From Torulaspora globosa (taxonomy: Eukaryota > Ascomycota > Saccharomycetes > Saccharomycetales > Saccharomycetaceae), in NCBI RefSeq assembly GCF_014133895.1, contig NC_050729.1:496001-560000 (forward strand): a stretch of 64,000 bases of DNA, read 5' to 3'. The notes beneath the pieces are model-generated. The model searched no databases and was not told the DNA's origin. It was given only the letters and a program-made list of their open reading frames with translations. This document shows positions 11,579 through 21,208 of the stretch, in pieces. A program made the position numbers and the translations under genes. The stretch's first letter is position 1. Each line of letters starts with the position of its first letter.

Positions 11579-12036
11579 GAATACGATTGAAAAGCGATTA
11601 ACACCCACCTAACTCACTTCAACCTGTTACTGATCCGCTTCGTAAACTTCCAACCCAGCAACAGATAACTTTCCTTCACAGCTTCATGCGTCTTAGAGTA
11701 CGTCGATACTCGATGCCAATTCACACTAAACAGCTTGCGATCTGGTTCTTCTAGAGCTCAAACATGAAGATACTAGTATTCTCTTAAAAGCGAGGCCAAA
11801 TCTGAAGATTTTCCGAAAGACCGCGGATATCGTTTCTTGACGCATAGAACCTAGTATAAAGTAAATCAAAAAGTTCAGCAATTTGCAGCTAAAGAGGCTT
11901 CAAGCGTCGCTCCTCCCAAGAGATCTGTTGTATCGCCTGGCATGATCCGTTACCTTCATTATCCATCAAAGAGCTTGGTAATATCTTGTGAACGGGAGTT
12001 CTTCGTTTCTTACTTACACGGGAATATGTACTATTT
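11579..12036. other. intergenic region upstream of the Fmp27-family gene
   Basis: About 460 bases lie between the Fmp27-family start and the 3' end of MCP2. I see no RNA gene or recognisable regulatory site beyond ordinary AT-rich promoter sequence. Confidence 0.5.
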
Positions 12037-13734
12037 TCAGGTTTTTAGATTTGGCTTTCCTTTCCACCACAAGGCAATGTCATACAGGACCAGCTGATTC
12101 TTGCGTTTTTCATATTCAAACCACGCCTTCAGTTCCTTGAGGAGCCATGTCAGGGACCACTTGGAGTATTGATTGCTGATGAGCTCGCAAGTTTCGTCGT
12201 AGACCATTCGAGCACAATACTGCGTCATAATCAGGAAGGTCCTCTCGGGACCGAGCGGGCTTTGCAGACATTCGTCCAGATGTCTTGTGAGGTCATTTGT
12301 CTTCAAGATCAACAGTACAACGCCTGGTATTCTCGCCAGAAGACCCATTAAATCGACTAGGACAGAGCCGTGCATTAGCCCCGCAGCCATTGTTTCAATT
12401 TCTTCGTTGCTCCGACGCTTGGAGATATCGAAGTTTAAAGCCGTGTCGATGCTTCGTCCGGTAATAGCCGCAGCAAGCAAAGGGAACTGGTCGTCGGTAA
12501 TGTGAGCAAATCTTTTTGCGTAGAACTTCATTGCCTCCCTATCATGGTCGAGCAATGCCAGCCAAAAGTGCGCGTAGTCTCTTCTCGTCTGGGTAGTGGG
12601 AAATCTATAGAGACCGTGGTCATATAGGACTATCTCGAAATTATGCGGATTAGCGGAAGAAGGCTTACTCGGGCGGATGGCTAGATTACCGCCGTGAGGA
12701 TCACAATGGAGACCTGCATTTGGCGTGAAGATCATCTTGTTGAAGATGTGCGACAGGCAAACTGATACTTCGGCCCTGGAGATTTTATGACTGTCCAGAA
12801 ACTTTAAATCGTCAAGCCTGCTCCCCTTGATGTACTCCATTACGAGTATCCTTCGGTTGGCACTGACGACTTTTGGAATGATGAGCGCGGTCTCCGCTTT
12901 GGACTTCGAGAACAATTCTGCACTGGAGATAGCATTTCTGGCTTCCTTGGTGAAGTCCAGCTCGACGAAAATCGACGATTGCAACTCGTCTCCCAACCAA
13001 AGCAAGGGATACTCGGGAAAAACTATGTCCATCAAGTTAAACACAGTCTGCGTCAGCATCACATCTAGCGGCACAAATTCCTTCAAGGAAGGATGCTGAC
13101 ATTTGACCGCGACCATCTGATCAGTGTCCCGCAGTTTGGCTACATGAACCTGCGCCAGGGAGGCCACGCCGATTGGCTTAGGGTCAAACTCCGAGAACAT
13201 TTCATCAATGTTTATCTTCAGGTCCTGCTTGAACATATCATTTATCTCTTCGAAAGTGGACTCAGGACACTGATCCTGCAACGGAATCATGGTGTTCGTC
13301 CATTCAGGCGGCAACATGTAGGTCATCGAGCCAATATGCTGGCCGAGTTTGATGAAAACACCGCCATTGGTTTGTAACGCACGTAGAGTGATATCGGCAC
13401 AGCATTGGTGGCATGCATCCAATGCCTTCCGACGCTCCTCTGGGGTCTCATACTTGGCATCTAGAGTTTTCTTGTAATAATGGAAGCACCGTATCGTGGC
13501 CAATGCAACGACTCCAATTCTTCTAGATGTCAAAAAGACGTGTCTCAGCACATCGTGAGCCGTGTCATTTATCTTGTAATAAACCACTCCCGCTCCGACT
13601 ATTGATCCCAGAACAATTCTCTTTTTAGTCAGTTTGAACCTTTTAGATGAAGTTTGCTTCGGAGTAGGACCAGTAGCAAATCGTCTCAAGAGAACTCTTG
13701 ATGGCAGAGATCGTGACAGCAGCGGTTTTATCAT
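12037..13734 (-). CDS. MCP2: MCP2 (CQD2), mitochondrial ABC1/ADCK (UbiB-type) kinase-like protein
   Basis: The product has 565 residues; S. cerevisiae Mcp2 (YLR253W) has 569. A basic, hydroxylated N-terminus suggests mitochondrial import, followed by a hydrophobic segment at about 40-53 (VLGSIVGAGVVYY). UbiB signatures are all present: the KLGQ motif at 129-132, the Ala-containing loop ASLAQVH near 191, the VAVK lysine near 211, HCDPHGGN near 345 and a DHG in place of DFG near 373. Known work places Mcp2/Cqd2 in the inner membrane, affecting lipid homeostasis and coenzyme Q distribution. It follows SYM1 on the same strand, exactly as YLR251W-YLR253W. The start ATG at 13732-13734 gives MIKPLLSRS. 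Confidence 0.95.
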   Translation of the reverse strand: MIKPLLSRSLPSRVLLRRFATGPTPKQTSSKRFKLTKKRIVLGSIVGAGVVYYKINDTAHDVLRHVFLTSRRIGVVALATIRCFHYYKKTLDAKYETPEERRKALDACHQCCADITLRALQTNGGVFIKLGQHIGSMTYMLPPEWTNTMIPLQDQCPESTFEEINDMFKQDLKINIDEMFSEFDPKPIGVASLAQVHVAKLRDTDQMVAVKCQHPSLKEFVPLDVMLTQTVFNLMDIVFPEYPLLWLGDELQSSIFVELDFTKEARNAISSAELFSKSKAETALIIPKVVSANRRILVMEYIKGSRLDDLKFLDSHKISRAEVSVCLSHIFNKMIFTPNAGLHCDPHGGNLAIRPSKPSSANPHNFEIVLYDHGLYRFPTTQTRRDYAHFWLALLDHDREAMKFYAKRFAHITDDQFPLLAAAITGRSIDTALNFDISKRRSNEEIETMAAGLMHGSVLVDLMGLLARIPGVVLLILKTNDLTRHLDECLQSPLGPERTFLIMTQYCARMVYDETCELISNQYSKWSLTWLLKELKAWFEYEKRKNQLVLYDIALWWKGKPNLKT

Positions 13735-13946
13735 ATCATGAACGATGGCAAAGCAGATACAGTCTCAACGGTTTTGTGATACCAGGCAACAACTAATATA
13801 CTTCAATGACATGTTCCATACTTTAGTATGGCTTGACTAGATTGAACTCGTTAGAAGAGACAAGCACACTATACGCACTGACACTAGAATGTCAGTAAAT
13901 ATGAAGAGTTAGAAGAATACAAAAGTTGTCTATAAAAGGTACTTGA

Positions 13947-14555
13947 TCAATCGACTATCGGTGGCGAATAAACGGGGGTCTTTTTTTCTCCCGAAGTGCT
14001 CAAAGAGTTCTTGTAAGACAGGAAGGTATTCCAAAAGATCGCCACGACGTTTACAGCCAACAGTCGATGTTGTACGGGGACAAAAGTGAAGTTAACGCAT
14101 TGGAATGCTGGCCAAACTGCCCAATTGGCTCTCAGGGTATCCCACCATCTGTCTTGGATTTTCTTCTGTGCGTCATTTAAACTCTTGCCCTCCATTAACG
14201 TTAGACATCCAAAGTAAAATGGAATCACCGTGGGAGCAAATGTCATCTGATCGAAACCAACCTTGAAAGCTATGTTGGTCCAGTGAGTCTTGGGCGTGTT
14301 AGGAAGATTCACTTTGTTATTCAAGAATTTAAACCACTTGTCACCCATGAATGAAAAAATGAGTGATCCGTAGATGACAGATCTGGCGGTTCTGGCATAA
14401 TCATACTTCGCTCCCTTGCCATCAGGACCTTTTTCCGAGAAACCCAGTTGTGCAATGATATCTCCCGCTCCAAAAAGAGTCCCAGTCATTATCGCATTGG
14501 TTTTCTTCGGATGCTTTTGAAGCAATCCCTCATAAGCTACCAGCAATTTACTCAT
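13947..14555 (-). CDS. SYM1: SYM1, Mpv17/PMP22-family inner mitochondrial membrane protein
   Basis: The product has 202 residues from the ATG at 14553-14555 (MSKLLVAYEGLLQKHPKKTN); two extra upstream codons in the open frame start at GTG and are not used. S. cerevisiae Sym1 has 197 residues. Family hallmarks are the N-terminal Y-x-x-x-L-x-x-x-P-x-x-T-N, the GSLIFSFMGDKW segment and the C-terminal NWAVWPAFQCVNF and VPVQHRLLAVNVVAIFWN block. Sym1 is a stress-induced inner-membrane protein, homologous to human MPV17, needed for ethanol growth at high temperature and for mitochondrial metabolite balance. A TATATA element lies about 100 bases upstream near 14658. The pair with MCP2 is conserved. 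Confidence 0.96.
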   Translation of the reverse strand: MSKLLVAYEGLLQKHPKKTNAIMTGTLFGAGDIIAQLGFSEKGPDGKGAKYDYARTARSVIYGSLIFSFMGDKWFKFLNNKVNLPNTPKTHWTNIAFKVGFDQMTFAPTVIPFYFGCLTLMEGKSLNDAQKKIQDRWWDTLRANWAVWPAFQCVNFTFVPVQHRLLAVNVVAIFWNTFLSYKNSLSTSGEKKTPVYSPPIVD

Positions 14556-14790
14556 GATCACTCACAAAACCTTTCAATCTCGTTAGCACAGACCCAAGGA
14601 TGTCTGAACTGAGTACAAAAGATTGGTGAAGAAGAGATCTGTGAACTTTCTCAAACTTATATATTCAACTATTTCCACATTCCATGGACCGTAATGACTC
14701 CTTTAGTTGCGTTCCAGTACGATTGCGACTTGAATCATCTTGCTGTGTCTCGGTTGTTGGGCATCGAAATTGCAGTCACTGCGAACGGGC

Positions 14791-14867
14791 GTCACAAATT
14801 CGTGTCTTTTTTATTTTCCGGGGGCCGGGTTAGTAGAGCGACACGCCACAAATTTGTGTCACAAAAC
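14791..14867 (+). promoter_or_regulatory. cluster of middle sporulation elements (Ndt80 sites)
   Basis: Three sequences match the Ndt80 consensus DNCRCAAAWD fully: GTCACAAATT at 14791-14800, GCCACAAATT at 14845-14854, and on the minus strand GACACAAATT at 14851-14860. A fourth, GTCACAAAAC at 14858-14867, misses only the last position. The two central copies form the perfect palindrome CACAAATTTGTG (14848-14859). The cluster is about 125-200 bases upstream of the gene starting at 14993 and about 240-310 bases upstream of the divergent SYM1 start, so the 514-residue gene is the likelier target. Confidence 0.75.
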
Positions 14868-14992
14868 AATATCTCAGGTATAAATTAAATGGTTTTATGT
14901 ATTAGATTGGTACTTTCTTGTTGCTACTTCTCATACTTTTTATTATCTTTTCCTTCGCTGAATCTGATCAGCAAGCATAGTTTCATTTCACG

Positions 14993-16537
14993 ATGTTTGT
15001 TGATTATTCAGGTTTACAGAGATTTAGTATTATCAACGAGAATTTTGGCAATAAGTATTTGCAATTATTGCGTTTCGATGCCATCCAATCACCGGAAGAG
15101 AAGCTCAGAGAGCTGAAAGAGAACTCTAACGGTTTGGACAGCGTGCATGCTGTTCGTTTGGAAGATTTCAAGTTGGACTGGGGTATAATAGACTACATGT
15201 ATAAGATGTTACTGTGCATTACACAAATGCAAGAGGTATCGTCATTCATTCGGAAGTGTCCAACTATTTATTTTGTTGAAATGTTCGACCACCCATGTCC
15301 TATGAGCAGGTACTCCATGGAAAACCTTTCAAGTTCGTTGCTCAAGATGTATCGAGAAATACAGGAGGTGTATGATCGTATTAAGAATGAACTGTTGGAA
15401 GAGGTGAAACAACTTATCGCAGAGTTGAAGCCAGACTATGGATTCACCGACTTTAGACAATGGCACATCCTTCAGAAGTACCTCTACTACGAGTGCTGCA
15501 GCAATATTCCAAAACAAGCGCTCCCCAAGACCAACGTTGTCCTCGTCCCAAAGGCGTTCCCAAAGCTCTACATGGAGCAAGTTAACAAGAATGGTTTCAT
15601 GAAGGCAAGTTCTAGGGTCCGCTTTTTCATGTTTGATACTTTATCTGCTGAGCGATCCTTCGATCCAATAAGCGTAGACGATCTGAAGCTCAAAGCCCTA
15701 GGCGATAAGGTGACAACCATATGGAAGGAAAAAGATGATAAGGCTGGTATTGGAAGTGACACAGAACGAACCGCCAGTACAGAGCAAACAAATAGATCCT
15801 CGAGCATGGGTTCGATTGCAAAAGAACCCGATTTCATTAGACTCTTCAAAGAGCACGATGTAAATGTTGGTATTAATCGTCCATCGGTAAGATTTGAGCA
15901 ACGCAGCGAAACTCTCGGATCAAAATGTAAAGATGAAAGATTGAAATTGAGAGAATATTTCCAATATTCGAAAGATAGAGACGACGCATTTATTTCTTCT
16001 GAGGGGAAGAGATCTCCGAGTCCAATAAGCCCTATTTTGGAAGAGGATGAATCAGAAGTTGATAATTCAAGCTCAGACAGAAGCAATGAAAATGAAGTTT
16101 TTTCACCATTGAGTTCAGGTAATCTCCCAACTGCTTTGACACCAGATAATGGCTCAGATTTATCTAACCATCAAAAGCATCTCTTCTGCTACAATGATTG
16201 CTCGCCTTCGATGTTCCCACCACCACCTGACTTACCTCCCAGTGCTTTTAAGGACTTTTATGCACATCAATCAAAAAGGGAGGCAGTGAAAACAAAGTTG
16301 AGAGAATATGTCGCCAAACCAATACAGAAATGTTTCACCCGCAACTCTGATTGCTCGGGCTTCGATACAAATGATTCATTTGCTCAATTTGAAGGTGCTC
16401 CTTGGGACGAAATGACCAGCAAAAAATTCATCAAGTTCAAGCTCAAAAAGTTCAAGAGGGATTGCCGTTATTACAAGCAAATAGCGAAGCGATTCTTTGA
16501 AGACATTCATGATAGTAACTCATCGCACAAATTATAA
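14993..16537 (+). CDS. unassigned 514-residue protein, probable sporulation gene
   Basis: I do not recognise this protein. The first 210 residues look folded and helical (KENSNGLDSVHAVRLEDFKLDW; a helical stretch at about 115-145). Residues about 250-430 are a Ser-, Asp- and Glu-rich low-complexity region with a proline run (FPPPPDLPPSAFKDF) near 408. The last 90 residues are basic and aromatic and end in a Lys-rich helix (KKFIKFKLKKFKRDCRYYKQ). No signal peptide or membrane segment is visible. The promoter contains several Ndt80-type elements, so expression in mid-meiosis is inferred. Its size and make-up would suit a rapidly evolving prospore-membrane or spore-wall factor, but no family is claimed. 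It occupies a site between SYM1 and the YLR173W homologue that is not filled in S. cerevisiae. Confidence 0.75.
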   Translation: MFVDYSGLQRFSIINENFGNKYLQLLRFDAIQSPEEKLRELKENSNGLDSVHAVRLEDFKLDWGIIDYMYKMLLCITQMQEVSSFIRKCPTIYFVEMFDHPCPMSRYSMENLSSSLLKMYREIQEVYDRIKNELLEEVKQLIAELKPDYGFTDFRQWHILQKYLYYECCSNIPKQALPKTNVVLVPKAFPKLYMEQVNKNGFMKASSRVRFFMFDTLSAERSFDPISVDDLKLKALGDKVTTIWKEKDDKAGIGSDTERTASTEQTNRSSSMGSIAKEPDFIRLFKEHDVNVGINRPSVRFEQRSETLGSKCKDERLKLREYFQYSKDRDDAFISSEGKRSPSPISPILEEDESEVDNSSSDRSNENEVFSPLSSGNLPTALTPDNGSDLSNHQKHLFCYNDCSPSMFPPPPDLPPSAFKDFYAHQSKREAVKTKLREYVAKPIQKCFTRNSDCSGFDTNDSFAQFEGAPWDEMTSKKFIKFKLKKFKRDCRYYKQIAKRFFEDIHDSNSSHKL

Positions 16538-17134
16538 TTAGCTGCCACAAGGACTTTGTATTATACTGTCTGTCATTCAAAATAGGATACAGATTAGTCG
16601 CGTTAATAGGAAAAAAAATTGCCCTCTTTAAGCTCTGTTCCTCGTAGACTATTGTCTGGCGCTGCTCGTTTTATCCAAGCATCGCCAACAAAGACCTGAC
16701 GATTAATCAGTACTTGAACAGCTTCCAGCTAAAATCAATGAAAAAAGAAAACGAAAGGAAGTCGTCATTATAAACTTCGCTGGATGGAACTCTTGGATCT
16801 CATATAAGCTGCTGAGGTCAAGGATAGAACGTCCCCGCCAGTGACCTGCGATATGTTTTTTGGGCCTAGTGAAAGAGTAGCTATCCAGGCCTCAGAGCCC
16901 CAAACTTCTTAACTTACTCTAAGGTTCACTGCAAGCTATGCATGGCATAGCGGGCAAATGCTCGAGCACAACTTTGCAGCTTCTGAATCCAACTGACAAA
17001 TTATCGAATTGAACTTCTGAGTCGAAGAATTTTAAGCCTCACTTCTGCTCTCTCCTGCCACATTCTTTGATATAATCACTCCACTCTCGCATATGTTTTG
17101 CGTAGCAATTTGCAATTTCATCCAAGTAAAAGAA
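16538..17134. other. convergent intergenic region, 597 bases, nothing recognised
   Basis: The region lies between the 3' ends of the 514-residue gene and the YLR173W-like gene. It is long for a convergent spacer in this genome. I looked for tRNA boxes, snoRNA C/D boxes and short coding frames on both strands and found nothing convincing. Confidence 0.5.
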
Positions 17135-18925
17135 TTAAGAACGCAAAGTAGCATTTCCTTTTCCCTTTAGACCCAAGAGAACCATCTCACCTACAGGAGT
17201 TGAGACCAGTAAGTCCAGCTCACTGTCCAGATGGACTTGCGCTTCACCCCTGAAAAGGACTTCATTAAGAACTCTTGTGAGCTCCAAATTATTGATGATT
17301 TTGACTTCATCGTCACGCACTTCCACCGAAAGCTCAATGAAAGTCGTCGTATTTTCTTCATTGCGGTAAATTTCTGAGCTGCATTTTGACCAGTAGCTCA
17401 TAGGAACGGTTAGAAAATGAACCTTTTGATGGTACAACCTCGTTTTGCCCTTGATGTACTCCACAGAAATCTGCTCTTTAGAGGATTCGTAGAATGGAAG
17501 AGCAATAGTTCCAATAAAGGTTCCTGTAACGCTCAGCCTCCTCTCACCGAACAAACCCCTTACCCATTTGGCTTTCAATTTACTTATCGTAATCCTTTGA
17601 ATCAAATCGGCAGAGTCAATCGTAAGGTTCGTTGAAATTGGAAAGAATGACATGTCATCCAGGAAAGACTGCAGAATGCCACGTGGAATGAGCGCATTAC
17701 TGTCTTTTGTTGAGTTCACAACATGTCCTTTCACTTGAAACGTGAGCTCGTCAGAGGCGTTCAGGACTTTATTCAGAAGAAGTGTCATTGGAGTAAATGC
17801 ATTCTCCTCGTCCGACCAACATACTTGAGAAAGGAGTTGTTTAGGTAGCGAGCCCTCAATATCAGCAAACGCTTTGGGTTGGATATCATCACGAATTTCG
17901 ACTGAATCTGTAAAGCAGAAAACGTTGGGCAATGCAATTGTGAACTCCCCCATGCAGTCAGCGAGTTTGATTTCCCAATCTATGAATGGCACCACCGAGT
18001 CCTTTGGAAATTCGACAAAGTCAAGTTCCGCACCCAAACTGAGAGGGACAGTTGTCGTTTCTAAATGAAATCCATTTGTGGAGTCCGTCAATGAGAAATT
18101 TTGTATGGAGACGGGAGCGAACCGATGCCTAAGGCGATTGAACGAATCCTTAACATTGTCCCAACTTATAAGTCTTTTCCAGTCGATTTGCAATGCGTGC
18201 AACCGATAAACCGGGATATCCCAACCATTCGGCAGCAAAACCATGCGCCTACTGAGCGACAAATCCACCTCAGAAGATATCTGCAATTTGTCAAACTCAT
18301 GACGCCATATTTTTTTCAACACCTCGAGTATCTTGTCCATCCGAGGCTCGACGAGCACCGTTAAATTTAAGTGAGAGCGAACGTTGTTGCGCAAATCAAC
18401 ACAAAACGTGTCTCTTACCTGCAGGGCACCCAATATGTTGTCGACCGTCTGTGCGCCATCGTAAGTTGTAGCGTTGTTGACCGTTAAACAGATGCTCCTG
18501 ACGAATCTCTCGCTCACAGATCTGTAAAGTTTCTTGTCGTGCAACGTCAGCAATGTACTATTATCAGCAATCCATCCGTCAAAATTAGGCCAGTAGTCCA
18601 TCCTGACTGTCAATTGTAGCGCATCTCCGTCTTCATTGTTGAGAGTTTCGCCTCTCCTCCATCCGTCCACATTTACCTTTTCTATCTGCCAATTGGACAC
18701 TCGAATGACGCTGTCCTCGATAGCGTCCTGAGAGGGTATCTTCTTCACCAATACCGCTCCAAACGCTGTTAAACCGGCCAATATCAGAGCTAAGACGCAG
18801 ATTACCACCCATTTGATCCAGCGTCTTCCGCGAGCATTTTTGCCGTCGAGATATTCGGTGTCCTCGCTTACCTCGACCCGTTGACGCCGATCCAGCAGCG
18901 GTGTCGTTTCCTGGTCCTGATTCAT
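17135..18925 (-). CDS. YLR173W-like vacuolar/lysosome-type single-pass membrane protein
   Basis: The product has 596 residues; S. cerevisiae YLR173W has 608. It has a short acidic cytosolic tail containing TPLLDRRQR, one strong membrane segment at about 37-60 (WIKWVVICVLALILAGLTAFG) and a large extracytosolic part with many N-x-S/T sites and regular beta-rich repeats of the LEA/DUF3712 type. This suggests a type II membrane protein; the dileucine-like ETTPLL motif would suit vacuolar sorting, which is an inference. Its function is not known in any species to my knowledge. It is divergent from DPH5, exactly as YLR173W is from YLR172C. The start ATG is at 18923-18925. Confidence 0.85.
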   Translation of the reverse strand: MNQDQETTPLLDRRQRVEVSEDTEYLDGKNARGRRWIKWVVICVLALILAGLTAFGAVLVKKIPSQDAIEDSVIRVSNWQIEKVNVDGWRRGETLNNEDGDALQLTVRMDYWPNFDGWIADNSTLLTLHDKKLYRSVSERFVRSICLTVNNATTYDGAQTVDNILGALQVRDTFCVDLRNNVRSHLNLTVLVEPRMDKILEVLKKIWRHEFDKLQISSEVDLSLSRRMVLLPNGWDIPVYRLHALQIDWKRLISWDNVKDSFNRLRHRFAPVSIQNFSLTDSTNGFHLETTTVPLSLGAELDFVEFPKDSVVPFIDWEIKLADCMGEFTIALPNVFCFTDSVEIRDDIQPKAFADIEGSLPKQLLSQVCWSDEENAFTPMTLLLNKVLNASDELTFQVKGHVVNSTKDSNALIPRGILQSFLDDMSFFPISTNLTIDSADLIQRITISKLKAKWVRGLFGERRLSVTGTFIGTIALPFYESSKEQISVEYIKGKTRLYHQKVHFLTVPMSYWSKCSSEIYRNEENTTTFIELSVEVRDDEVKIINNLELTRVLNEVLFRGEAQVHLDSELDLLVSTPVGEMVLLGLKGKGNATLRS

Positions 18926-19165
18926 CGATGTTCAAACGAACTTTGAAGCTTCAGAGTGTCACGGTTCGTTTCGATCCCCTAAACCCACGTCAGACAAACG
19001 CCTCCAATGGCTAAACAACCTTCAAAACAGACGCCTCCCACCTGAAATCTCCCTCTACAGCAACGGAACAAACCTGACAAGCAAATCGACGACTTAAATA
19101 CCCTTTCAGTTGGCTTCACCTCTGCTGGTCCAGGGTTTTAAACCCTTGTTGGTATATACTACTAG

Positions 19166-19203
19166 AAAATTTTCTAAGCTCATCGCAGAGATAGGCTCAT
19201 CGA
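19166..19203. promoter_or_regulatory. PAC and RRPE-like motifs upstream of DPH5
   Basis: CTCATCGC at 19179-19186 is a perfect PAC core (GCGATGAG) on the minus strand. A second near-copy, CTCATCGA, lies at 19196-19203. GAAAATTTTC at 19165-19174 resembles the RRPE core. The set is 40-80 bases upstream of DPH5 and suggests control with ribosome-biogenesis genes. It lies in the 318-base divergent region shared with the YLR173W-like gene. Confidence 0.6.
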
Positions 19204-19243
19204 CTCTTTAAAAGAGAGAGAAAGCAGAAGAAAGCGGTCCCAG

Positions 19244-20146
19244 ATGCTTTACTTGATTGGCCTTGGTCTCTCGTACAAGTCGGATATCACGGTGCGTGGG
19301 CTGGAAGCCGTGAAGCAATGTTCGCGGGTATACCTGGAGCACTATACCAGCATCCTGATGGCAGCTTCGCAGGAGGAATTGGAACAGTTCTACGGTAAGA
19401 CAGTAATTTTGGCGGACAGAGAGCTAGTTGAAAGTGGTTCCGATGAGATTTTGCGCGATGCCGACAGAGAGGACGTTGCGTTCCTGGTGGTGGGAGATCC
19501 GTTTGGAGCTACGACACATACTGACCTGGTGCTGAGGGCCAAGAAGGCGGGAATCGCGGTGGAGACCATTCATAACGCCTCTGTGATGAACGCAGTCGGA
19601 GCCTGCGGCTTGCAGCTGTATAACTTTGGTCAAACGATCTCGATGGTGTTCTTCACCGACAGTTGGAAACCCGACTCCTGGTACGACAAGATTTGGGAGA
19701 ACAGGAAGATAGGCTTGCACACGCTGGTACTGCTGGACATCAAAGTGAAAGAGCAGAGCATCGAAAACATGGCTCGCGGGAGACTCATCTACGAGCCACC
19801 GCGTTACATGTCTATATCGCAATGCTGTGAGCAGCTCTTGGAGATCGAGGAGAAGAGACACGATCAGGCTTACACCCCCGATACTCCTGCCGTGGCAATC
19901 AGCAGGCTAGGGTCTGCTTCCCAGACTTTCAAGTCCGGCACGATACGGGAGCTTGCCGAGTACGACTGCGGCGAGCCATTACATTCTCTCGTGATCCTCG
20001 GAAGACAATGCCATGAGCTTGAATTGGAGTATCTCCTCGAGTTCGCCGAGGACAGAGAGAAGTTCCGGACAGACGTCTCGAAGGACCAGCAGTTTTTCAA
20101 GCCGGCGCCATGGGTGCCGCCCCAGCAAGACGCTGACGAGGATTGA
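19244..20146 (+). CDS. DPH5: DPH5, diphthine synthase (AdoMet-dependent methyltransferase)
   Basis: The product has 300 residues, the same length as S. cerevisiae Dph5. The N-terminus [20 protein letters not shown] is the tetrapyrrole-methylase-fold AdoMet-binding start, with [12 protein letters not shown] near 85 and the [15 protein letters not shown] motif near 115. The enzyme methylates the modified histidine of elongation factor 2 during diphthamide synthesis in the cytosol. The order YLR173W (divergent), DPH5, APS1 is conserved with S. cerevisiae. The ATG at 19244 is the first in frame. Confidence 0.98.
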   Translation: MLYLIGLGLSYKSDITVRGLEAVKQCSRVYLEHYTSILMAASQEELEQFYGKTVILADRELVESGSDEILRDADREDVAFLVVGDPFGATTHTDLVLRAKKAGIAVETIHNASVMNAVGACGLQLYNFGQTISMVFFTDSWKPDSWYDKIWENRKIGLHTLVLLDIKVKEQSIENMARGRLIYEPPRYMSISQCCEQLLEIEEKRHDQAYTPDTPAVAISRLGSASQTFKSGTIRELAEYDCGEPLHSLVILGRQCHELELEYLLEFAEDREKFRTDVSKDQQFFKPAPWVPPQQDADED

Positions 20147-20249
20147 AGCGCTAACCAGGATTGACAGACAGAGCGCTCAAGAACCCGCTGGCGCCCTCAA
20201 TCGACCTAATCGGTGCCAGGACGTTCATAATCAATAGATAGATCTAGTG

Positions 20250-20257
20250 CACGTGAC
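20250..20257. promoter_or_regulatory. Cbf1-type site (CACGTGAC) upstream of APS1
   Basis: CACGTGAC matches the Cbf1/CDEI consensus RTCACRTG read on the minus strand. It lies about 95 bases upstream of the APS1 ATG. No AT-rich CDEII or CDEIII follows, so it is read as a promoter site and not a centromere element. Confidence 0.45.
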
Positions 20258-20350
20258 CTATACTGCTAGAGGGTTCATCATCTTGTTAAGCACTGCTAGA
20301 TACGCAAGGTATGAGCAACGTATAGTCCTTTGTGGACGCAATTGAGACCT

Positions 20351-20821
20351 ATGACGCAGATCAAGTACTCGATTCTGGCTTCTAGACAGGGCAAGATCAG
20401 ATTGGTCAAATGGTACTCGCCCTACAGCACGAAAGAGAAGCAGAAGGTGTTGAAAGAGCTTACGCCGCTTGTGCTGTCAAGAAAGGCCAAGATGTGTAAC
20501 ATAGTGGAGTACTCTGACCACCGAGTGGTGTACAGGAGATACGCTAGTCTGTATTTCATTTGTGGCATAACGCCAGATGTGGATAACGAATTGCTAACAT
20601 TGGAAGTGATTCACCGATATGTCGAAACAATGGATTCCTACTTTGGCAACGTCTGTGAGCTGGATATCATCTTCAACTTCAGTAAGGCTTACGACATACT
20701 GAACGAGATACTGATGTGTGATGGCTCCGTGGCAGAGTCCAGCAAGAAAGAGGTCTTACAGCATGTGATGACTATGGATACCATGGAGAGCAGTGATAAC
20801 CTGGACAGAGTCTTGAGTTAG
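20351..20821 (+). CDS. APS1: APS1, small (sigma) subunit of the AP-1 clathrin adaptor
   Basis: The product has 156 residues from the ATG at 20351 (MTQIKYSILASRQGKIRLVKWY), exactly the S. cerevisiae Aps1 length. The open frame extends seven codons upstream only to a TTG. The whole protein is one longin-like sigma-adaptin domain, with YRRYASLYFICGI and NVCELDIIFNFSKAYDILNEIL as family signatures. AP-1 sorts cargo between the trans-Golgi network and endosomes. It lies 204 bases downstream of DPH5 on the same strand, as YLR172C-YLR170C do. Confidence 0.98.
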   Translation: MTQIKYSILASRQGKIRLVKWYSPYSTKEKQKVLKELTPLVLSRKAKMCNIVEYSDHRVVYRRYASLYFICGITPDVDNELLTLEVIHRYVETMDSYFGNVCELDIIFNFSKAYDILNEILMCDGSVAESSKKEVLQHVMTMDTMESSDNLDRVLS

Positions 20822-20857
20822 AATATGGACTATTTAGCAAATAGAAGAGGTGCATTT

Positions 20858-21208
20858 TCATTTCAACAGCGATTGCAAGCCGGGGTCGCCCAGTATTCCC
20901 TGGCCACGCTTGTTCTCAGTCGACTCGCCGAGAGTAACAGATCTGATTTCATTGTAAAGGATGCCGAACACATAGGGGATATCTCCATGTTCGTCCATTC
21001 CCTCCGCCAGTGAACGATACATGACATTGCTCTTGCTACAAGGATGTTTCTCCTTGTAAAAACTCACGTAGCTGTGGATAAAGTTCCGCTTATCATCGTC
21101 ACTCAGCTGTTTCCATTCCTTGTATGTGCCCAGGCGTGAAGTGGTTGTAAAACTGCTTCGTAAACATGCCAGGTTTCTAGTGATTTGTGGTCTAGCGAAT
21201 TTTAGCAT
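20858..21208 (-). CDS. small probable mitochondrial protein, family uncertain
   Basis: The product has 116 residues. The N-terminus (MLKFARPQITRNLACLRSSF) is basic and lacks acidic residues, as in mitochondrial presequences. A conserved-looking core follows with YKEWKQLSDDDKRNFIHSY, KHPCSKSNVMYRSL and DIPYVFGILYNEI. It resembles a short fungal mitochondrial family; Mtc3 (YGL226W, similar size) is a weak candidate from memory that I could not align. The gene ends 36 bases from the stop of APS1 and is convergent with it. The amino-acid composition and ATG context support a real gene. Confidence 0.7.
   Translation of the reverse strand: MLKFARPQITRNLACLRSSFTTTSRLGTYKEWKQLSDDDKRNFIHSYVSFYKEKHPCSKSNVMYRSLAEGMDEHGDIPYVFGILYNEIRSVTLGESTENKRGQGILGDPGLQSLLK

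Noticed and set aside
15568..16086. 172-residue ORF antisense to the 514-residue gene
   Set aside because: Ser/Leu-rich composition mirrors the acidic, Ser-rich sense frame, and the promoter motifs favour the plus-strand gene.
20250..20257. Centromere element I at the DPH5-APS1 spacer
   Set aside because: The CACGTGAC motif is not followed by an AT-rich element II or an element III; the spacer is too short and not AT-rich.
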